A DNA stretch of 64,000 nucleotides from Strix aluco (Eukaryota > Chordata > Aves > Strigiformes > Strigidae). A model generated the notes under the pieces. That model did not search any database. It worked only from the letters and a program-made list of their open reading frames with translations, and had not been told where the DNA came from. Positions 58,519-64,000 of the stretch are shown here, piece by piece (position 1 is the first letter of the stretch; each line of letters starts with the position of its first letter). The stretch is from positions 15,001-79,000 of the forward strand of contig NC_133933.1 of assembly GCF_031877795.1 (NCBI RefSeq), written 5' to 3'. The translations under genes were made by a program, and so were the position numbers.

Positions 58519-60102
58519 TTACACTGAGGGCACTGGTATCTGCTTCATCGATGCGCTGTCGTGGTCTCGCCCCAAGTCGTTGGTGGTGTGATAGTGCATG
58601 GCAATGTAGGACTTGGCGAACCCGAACGTCGAGTTCACGGGCTGTAAGCTGTTGGGGGTGCTCGCTTCCTGGGAGGGGCTGCTGTTATAGATACTGTAAT
58701 AGGGCTCGATTCGGGTGTTCATGGGGGTGGAGCTGCTCTGTGCATAGTGCTGGTGCCCCACAGAAGCCTTGGTACTCAGCACGCTGTCCCTGGAGTGACT
58801 GGGACCACAGGCTTGGTCCACGAGCTTCTTCTGAGGTTTTGGAGACAGCATGTACGCTGAATTGGTCTCGTGGTGGGACGACTTGTTCCTGTTGACTTCC
58901 AGGCTGCCTTTGCCCATGGCCCGAAGCCTCGTCTTCTGCTTGCAGCAGAAAAAGACAAGGGCTATATACTGCAGGCACCACAGGACTCGCCTCCGAAGTC
59001 CGGCACTGTTACGGGAATATATAAAAGGATTTAATCCGGATTTGAAAAAAATGAGGGTAAATCCACACAGCTCAAACTGGTAGAGAACAAAACCACCGCT
59101 GCTGGACAGCACGTCCTGCACCAAAGAGATGCCCAGGGGCAGGCAGCAGACCAAGACAGAGAGCACGATGACGACGCACGTCACCACCGCCCGGGAGTCC
59201 TTGGCCGCCGAGAGGTTGACGGCCGACACCAGCTGGAGCCCAAGGGGGCTGCCGCAGCTGCGCGGCTGGACGTGCTGCGGCTTGCCGTGGCTCTGGTTCC
59301 GGTACAAGGCGGGCACGGCGCTCGGCACGGCCTCGCCGGGCCCCACGAAGGGCTGCGGCCTGCAGGTGCCCGCGGGCGGGCGTTTCCTCACCTGGGCGTT
59401 CCTCCGCAGTGCCTGGGCGATCATCACGTAGGAGACAGACACCACGGCCACGCAGCAGATGAAGTCGGTGACGTAGAGGTAGAGGATGATCTTGCCCTGG
59501 CCACTGGCGAAGCTGGCCATGGGCAGGCAGAGGCGGGAGCTGTGGGCTCGCAGGGTGGCCAGGGTGGCCAGCGTGAAGCTGGTGGCCCAGAGCAGCAGGG
59601 TGAGGAGCAGGGTGCAGGGGAAGGAGGCGGCGCGGTGCGGCTGCTTGCCCAGCACCATGCGCAGGCGGTGCAGGGCAATGACCGCCACCGTCTTGAGAGA
59701 CATGATGATGAAGCCGGAGCTGGTGAGGTGGAAGGTGAAGCAGAAAGCACCCGGAACGCCTCGGGCCGAGTCGAAGAAGAGGACGAAGGCGAACATGGGG
59801 GCGGCCACCCCGCAGATGAAGAGGTCGCAGAAGGAGAGGTTGAGGATCATGAAGTCGAAGTTGGTCCTGAATTTCCTGAGGGCCGGGTCGAAGAAGGACA
59901 GGAGGACGATGAGGTTGCCGTAGGAGCCCAGGCAGAAGACGAGGGCCAGCAGCGAGGCGCAGGCCGCCAGGGTGGCGGCGTGGGCGCCCTCCCGCAGCTC
60001 CCCGGGGCCGCCGCCCGCGCTGCCGTTCCCGCCCAGCGGCAGCAGCGAGGCGCCGGGGGGCTCCTCCTCGCCCCCCGCCGGCAGCCGCCCCGACGCGTTC
60101 AT
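58519..60102 (-). CDS. GPR75: G protein-coupled receptor 75
   Basis: A 527-residue seven-helix receptor that matches human GPR75 (540 residues) almost throughout: CLGSYGN in helix 1, [19 protein letters not shown] in helix 2, [20 protein letters not shown] in helix 3, the helix 7 NPFIY, and a long tail ending KQIPVPSV. The DRY position reads HRL, as in other GPR75 proteins. Family knowledge: GPR75 has been reported as a receptor for 20-HETE and for CCL5, couples to Gq, and its loss lowers body weight in humans. The ATG at 60102 is chosen because homology starts at MNAS; the 127 in-frame residues upstream are Pro/Ala/Arg-rich and look like GC-rich 5' UTR. The coding region is a single exon. 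Confidence 0.97.
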   Translation of the reverse strand: MNASGRLPAGGEEEPPGASLLPLGGNGSAGGGPGELREGAHAATLAACASLLALVFCLGSYGNLIVLLSFFDPALRKFRTNFDFMILNLSFCDLFICGVAAPMFAFVLFFDSARGVPGAFCFTFHLTSSGFIIMSLKTVAVIALHRLRMVLGKQPHRAASFPCTLLLTLLLWATSFTLATLATLRAHSSRLCLPMASFASGQGKIILYLYVTDFICCVAVVSVSYVMIAQALRRNAQVRKRPPAGTCRPQPFVGPGEAVPSAVPALYRNQSHGKPQHVQPRSCGSPLGLQLVSAVNLSAAKDSRAVVTCVVIVLSVLVCCLPLGISLVQDVLSSSGGFVLYQFELCGFTLIFFKSGLNPFIYSRNSAGLRRRVLWCLQYIALVFFCCKQKTRLRAMGKGSLEVNRNKSSHHETNSAYMLSPKPQKKLVDQACGPSHSRDSVLSTKASVGHQHYAQSSSTPMNTRIEPYYSIYNSSPSQEASTPNSLQPVNSTFGFAKSYIAMHYHTTNDLGRDHDSASMKQIPVPSV

Positions 60103-60530
60103 CTCCGCCCGCCGCCTCCGCGCGGCTGCGGCCGAGGCGGGACCGAGGCGGGGGCTGCCCGCCCGCCCTGCCCGCTCGCCAGCCCGCCCGCCGCACGCAC
60201 ACGGCCGCGGCGCCGCCGCCGCTCCCTCAGGGCTGCCCCCGCCATGGCGCCGCCCGCCCCGCCATGGCGCCGCCGCGGCCCGGCCCGGCCCCTTCCCCGC
60301 AGGGGCTGGCGGGCGGCTGCAGCAGCGGGGCGGCCGCGCACAGGGCCCGGCCGCGGCACACACCGCTGCCCATGCCCGGGGGCAGCGGCGGGAGCGGGGG
60401 GGGCGGGCGGGGAGGGGTCCTGCAGCACGAGGGGAGGGAACCCCCGGGCTCCACGACCGGCCCCGGCACAGCGGCGGCACCAACGGCTCCTCGGCGGGCT
60501 CGGCCCTGCCGCAACGGCCACTGCAGTTCG
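59900..60530. promoter_or_regulatory. GPR75: CpG island over the GPR75 5' end
   Basis: Dense CpG across the first coding part and the upstream 400 bp, with several GGGCGG boxes and no TATA box. Fits a broadly active promoter for GPR75. Confidence 0.75.
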
Positions 60531-60544
60531 GGGCGGCTGCTGCG

Positions 60545-61060
60545 CATCCACAGAGTCAATCCGACTGGAAAAGCCCCTCGGGATCGTCGAGTCCAACCCT
60601 CAGCCCGACTCTACAAAGCTCTCCCCTACCCCACATCCCCCCACAGCGCATCCAAACGACCCTTACACACACCCAGGGATGGGGACTCCACCCCCTCCCT
60701 GGGCAGCCTATTCCACTCTCTGACCACCCTTTCTGGGAAAATTTTTTCCTCATGTCCAGTCTCAACCTCCCCTGTTGCAGTTTAAAGCCGTTCCCTCTTG
60801 TTCTGTCACTAATTCCCTGTGAGAATAGACCAGCAACAACCTCTCCACAACGTCCTTTCAGGGAGCTGTAGAGAGTGATGAGGTCTCCCCTCACCTTCTC
60901 CTCACACTGAACAGTCCCAGCTGCTTCAATTGCTCCTCACAGGATTTATTCTCCAGGCCCTTCCCCAGCCTCGTTGCCCTCCTCTGCCCTCGCTCCAGCC
61001 CCTCGAGATCTCTCTCATGCTTAGGTGCCCACAGGAGGTTTCCACCACCTCTCTCCCCAT
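60545..61060 (-). mobile_element. CR1 LINE, 3' fragment upstream of GPR75
   Basis: Reverse-complement CR1: GACTGGAAAAGCCCC near the tail, TCCCTGGGCAGCC, then TTCCCTCTTGTTCTGTCAC and the older part to about 61060. It has lost the clear 8-bp tail repeats, so it is an older copy. Confidence 0.88.
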
Positions 61061-64000
61061 CACTGTCCCCAACGCTGCCCCGGCCGGCCGAGGCGCACCC
61101 TGATGACCCTCCCTCCGCCATGGGACACCCCAGGCTGCAGCAGAGGAGCACCCTGAGGACCCTCCCTCCTCCATGGGACACCGCAGGCCGCAGCAGCGGG
61201 ACAGCCCGGGCACTGCTGGGCGCCAGGCACGGACACACGCGACCCTCGCCCCACCACCTTCACAAAGCACAGGAGTCAGATGGGACCGGGCAGAGCAGGT
61301 ACCTGCTACAAGCCATGGCACAGCCCTGCCCGGACCACAGCCCCAAGGCACCAGCTGGGCGCTCAAGGCCTTTACATTCCCCTATGTTGACTTAACACCA
61401 ACAAAACACCCGCCCCAAACCAAAGCATGTTGCTCACCCAGATTTAAGGCAGAGGTTTGCACACTGTGGCTGTCCCTGCCCGCACTCTGGCATTGCCTTC
61501 CCTGGGCAAACTGCGAGGGAGCGAAGCCCTTGTTGTTTGCTTCTCTGTGCCCAGGTGCACAGGACATAAGGTGAAAGACCTTCTATATGCCAGGGAAGGA
61601 GTAAACATTATTGATCCATTTACTGCCAACTCCTATCACCAATGGAGTAATTGTCCTTCTGCAATACACAGGCTCCATGACGAGGAAAGGCTCAGCGCAC
61701 GTCCTCTGAGCCAGCACAGGCTGTCACAGGCAGCACAACCAAGGCACCTCCATGTCAGGCACTGGAAATGCAGCTGGAAGAGACAAAAGTCCAGCCAGGC
61801 AAGGCACAGAAGTGCTATGAAAACACAGCAGACCCAGTATTTCTTACACATCTGCACTTTTCTTACACTGTACATTTCTACAAATACCCATTATATACTA
61901 ATTTGCATATTGTCTTAATACTCTTCCCCTACCCCCAGCAATCACGCAGAACCATCAAGGCAGTGACAAGAATGCTCAGCTGACATCTGAAAGCTTGTCA
62001 GTACTATCTGCTCAGTTTATTTTTCAATGCCTTTCTTTCTAAAACTAAGAATAATTTTTTTAGTAAACCTCTGACTCCCCCCCAGCAGCCTGGCCTATGA
62101 ACCTTGCCTGCAGGGTTGTTATCGGGGTGCGTGGCAGGGGAATGCAGGCTGCAACAGCGCTGCGCAGCCTGGGCACCCAGGCCAGGGGCCTCCTGCCTTG
62201 GTTTTGTTCTTAAACTACTTCCAAACAGCAGGAGGAAAAAGGTCCAAAACCAAAAATACAATGTCCATGTTTTCCTGTGGCTTTAAGTTATGTTCTCCCT
62301 CAGCTGGGCTATCACTTTTATTTACACTGTTACTTATATTTTTGTTCTCCTGTCATGGGTAATCTGAATTCTGTGGGTGAATCCTGGCCCTAGTGAGTTG
62401 TTTTTTCATTGACAAGCTGGGATCTCCCTCCTTCAATTTTCTTATTTATAAACATCAGAGTGCAGTGAACTGCATGATTAAACAAGACTGACAAAACATC
62501 AGCCTAATGCAAGATAGATTTACTTCAAAGTGATTAATACTGAGGAAACAACGATTGTTCTCTTCACATGAAAATAATGCACACCCAACATGCAGGTTCT
62601 TTCGGAGCAGGTAATGCACCGCACTTCAGTTGTAAGCAAGACTGTGTAAAAACGGGCCTTAGTTTCAGATTAGGTCTGATGCCCAAGTCCACACTAGACT
62701 ATGACAACTTCTGTGCTGTCACTTCCCAAAAACATCGTAGTAGTAACACATTGTGCAAAACAAGAGTCCTCCAAGTGGTAGGAAGGTCTAGGTAATTCCA
62801 GGAGGTATTTGGCCAAATGTTCAGCCTCGGATGAGCACAGTTAAGACTTTTTAATACCCTGTTACTAGATTAGCAGGTAGAAGCACACAAGTAAGGCTGC
62901 ACATGCCTAATGGGATTGTTTTTAGCAAACCCGTGGGGTTTAAAGGAGTTAGCAAGACAAACTCTGATCTCTTAGGTGGTTTTGAAACCCCTACCTGAGA
63001 TGCTGAGAAATGGATTTAGGAGTCAAAACTCTAAGACTTGGGCCTTACCGAGGTAGCTATTTGAGAACTAGTTACGTGCTCAACAGCAAAAGAAATGTCT
63101 GCATTTTTCTCTTGGTAACAGGTTTAGATTGTCACTCGTCTCATTAAAGCAGTGTTTAGCAGGACCATGAGGAGCAAGGGTGGTTCTTGGGTTTTGCTAA
63201 AGATGTTTTACCCCTCTCTAGCCATTAACTGTAGCTTGAAATGAATGAAAAGGTGTTCTCCTTGTTATCGCCTGCGAGCCTCACCAACATTTCAGCAGAG
63301 AAGCACAAGGTGCAGGGCGCTTGGGCGCTGCCCGTGGAGGGAGGCTGGGACAGCCGCAGGCGTTAGCAGAGAGCCTGCGAACGCTGCAGGAGGTGGCCAG
63401 AGCAGGAGGTCACTGACCACTGGGCTGGTTTGTACTCGGGGAGCCAGGGCATGAGACGAGGCAAGTAAGATCTGCATGGGAGCAGGAACACTGTGCAGCC
63501 CCGGCACAGCGGGGCCTCTCCCGGGCCTGCCCCTTTGTGAAAGAAGTGCCAGAGCCTGGGGCAGGGGAGCAGAGCAGCAGCAGCAGCAGCAGTAGTATCT
63601 CTTTTGCGAGGCCGGAATCATAATTGCAACAACTTTTGCAGCCCCTGGCACAAGGTACGAGGATATTAACTCCTTCTTTAGAGCGCATTTAAGCCTTTCC
63701 TCAAACTAATTCATTAGAAACCCCAACGCTCTCTAGTACTACCCAGCTCCTCAAACATTGTTTGGTCTTGGGAGTTCCTACTGCATAAGGAGAAATTGTG
63801 TTCCCAAGACCTTTTTTACAACATTGTCAAGTTTTGCAGGTATTTACAAGAAACTGAAAATTACTTTTAATTGTGGAAACCTGCCCCCATCTCAGCCTAA
63901 GAACAGTACCTTATGATTTTAACAACAGAGTTGTAGGGGAAAGACGCTGAAATAATACAAGGGGAAATTAACCCAGAGAAACAGAAATAAAAGCTTTTGT
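61060..64000. other. Right flank, no gene recognised
   Basis: 61095-61200 holds two imperfect 60-bp copies of a GAGCACCCTGAGGACCCTCC phrase, and 63572-63592 a CAG microsatellite. Nothing else is recognisable. A leader exon of GPR75 could lie here, but I cannot place it. Confidence 0.45.

Noticed and set aside
60103-60483. GPR75 extended by 127 residues upstream
   Set aside because: The extension is low-complexity Pro/Ala/Arg from a CpG island and homology begins at MNAS.
1-64000. tRNA, rRNA, CRISPR or bacterial-type features
   Set aside because: None seen; the window is vertebrate in every recognisable part.

Overview
The window reads as the end region of a bird chromosome. The evidence is the pair of single-copy genes at the right (TLR15, a Toll-like receptor found only in birds and reptiles, and GPR75), four CR1 LINE 3' ends with the typical avian 8-bp tail repeat, and class III-like and gammaretrovirus-like endogenous retroviruses of avian type. 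The species cannot be fixed from the sequence. Everything is read by eye; no alignment or search was run.

Layout. 1-4255: degenerate CCCTAA satellite with a unit of about 150-170 bp and a higher-order repeat near 1.28 kb. 4256-12590: a T/C-rich minisatellite split by an env-less endogenous retrovirus (4521-10498) flanked by a 6-bp target duplication. 12590-30900: a mosaic of duplicated subtelomeric blocks. These include purine-rich blocks, an exon-like module with a conserved splice donor on the minus strand, microexon-like modules, two related CpG modules, and a CpG minisatellite packed with GCGCATGCGC palindromes. 31180-34700: remains of a minus-strand gammaretrovirus-like element. 34860-38260: a second CpG minisatellite (31-bp GC-box unit), another exon-like module and a shortened copy of the 18-21 kb block. 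38268-42240: CR1, retroviral scraps, an acidic small ORF and another purine-rich block. 42240-44710: an A/T-cluster satellite. From 44710 the sequence is ordinary: TLR15 (plus, 51223-53835) and GPR75 (minus, 58519-60102) lie tail to tail about 4.7 kb apart, with unremarkable flanks to 64000.

The most interesting reading is that the mosaic holds several related transcription units on the minus strand, pointing at the telomere-like array. Each has a CpG-rich start with a CTCF-like motif, an exon-like module with a GTRAGT donor, and a pyrimidine-rich intron in the transcribed sense. One copy also has a matching acceptor and an AATAAA signal. CpG-rich subtelomeric repeats with CTCF and NRF1 sites that fire toward the telomere are the known design of human TERRA promoters. 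Whether this is a bird counterpart, a multi-copy gene family, or both is inference and needs transcript data.
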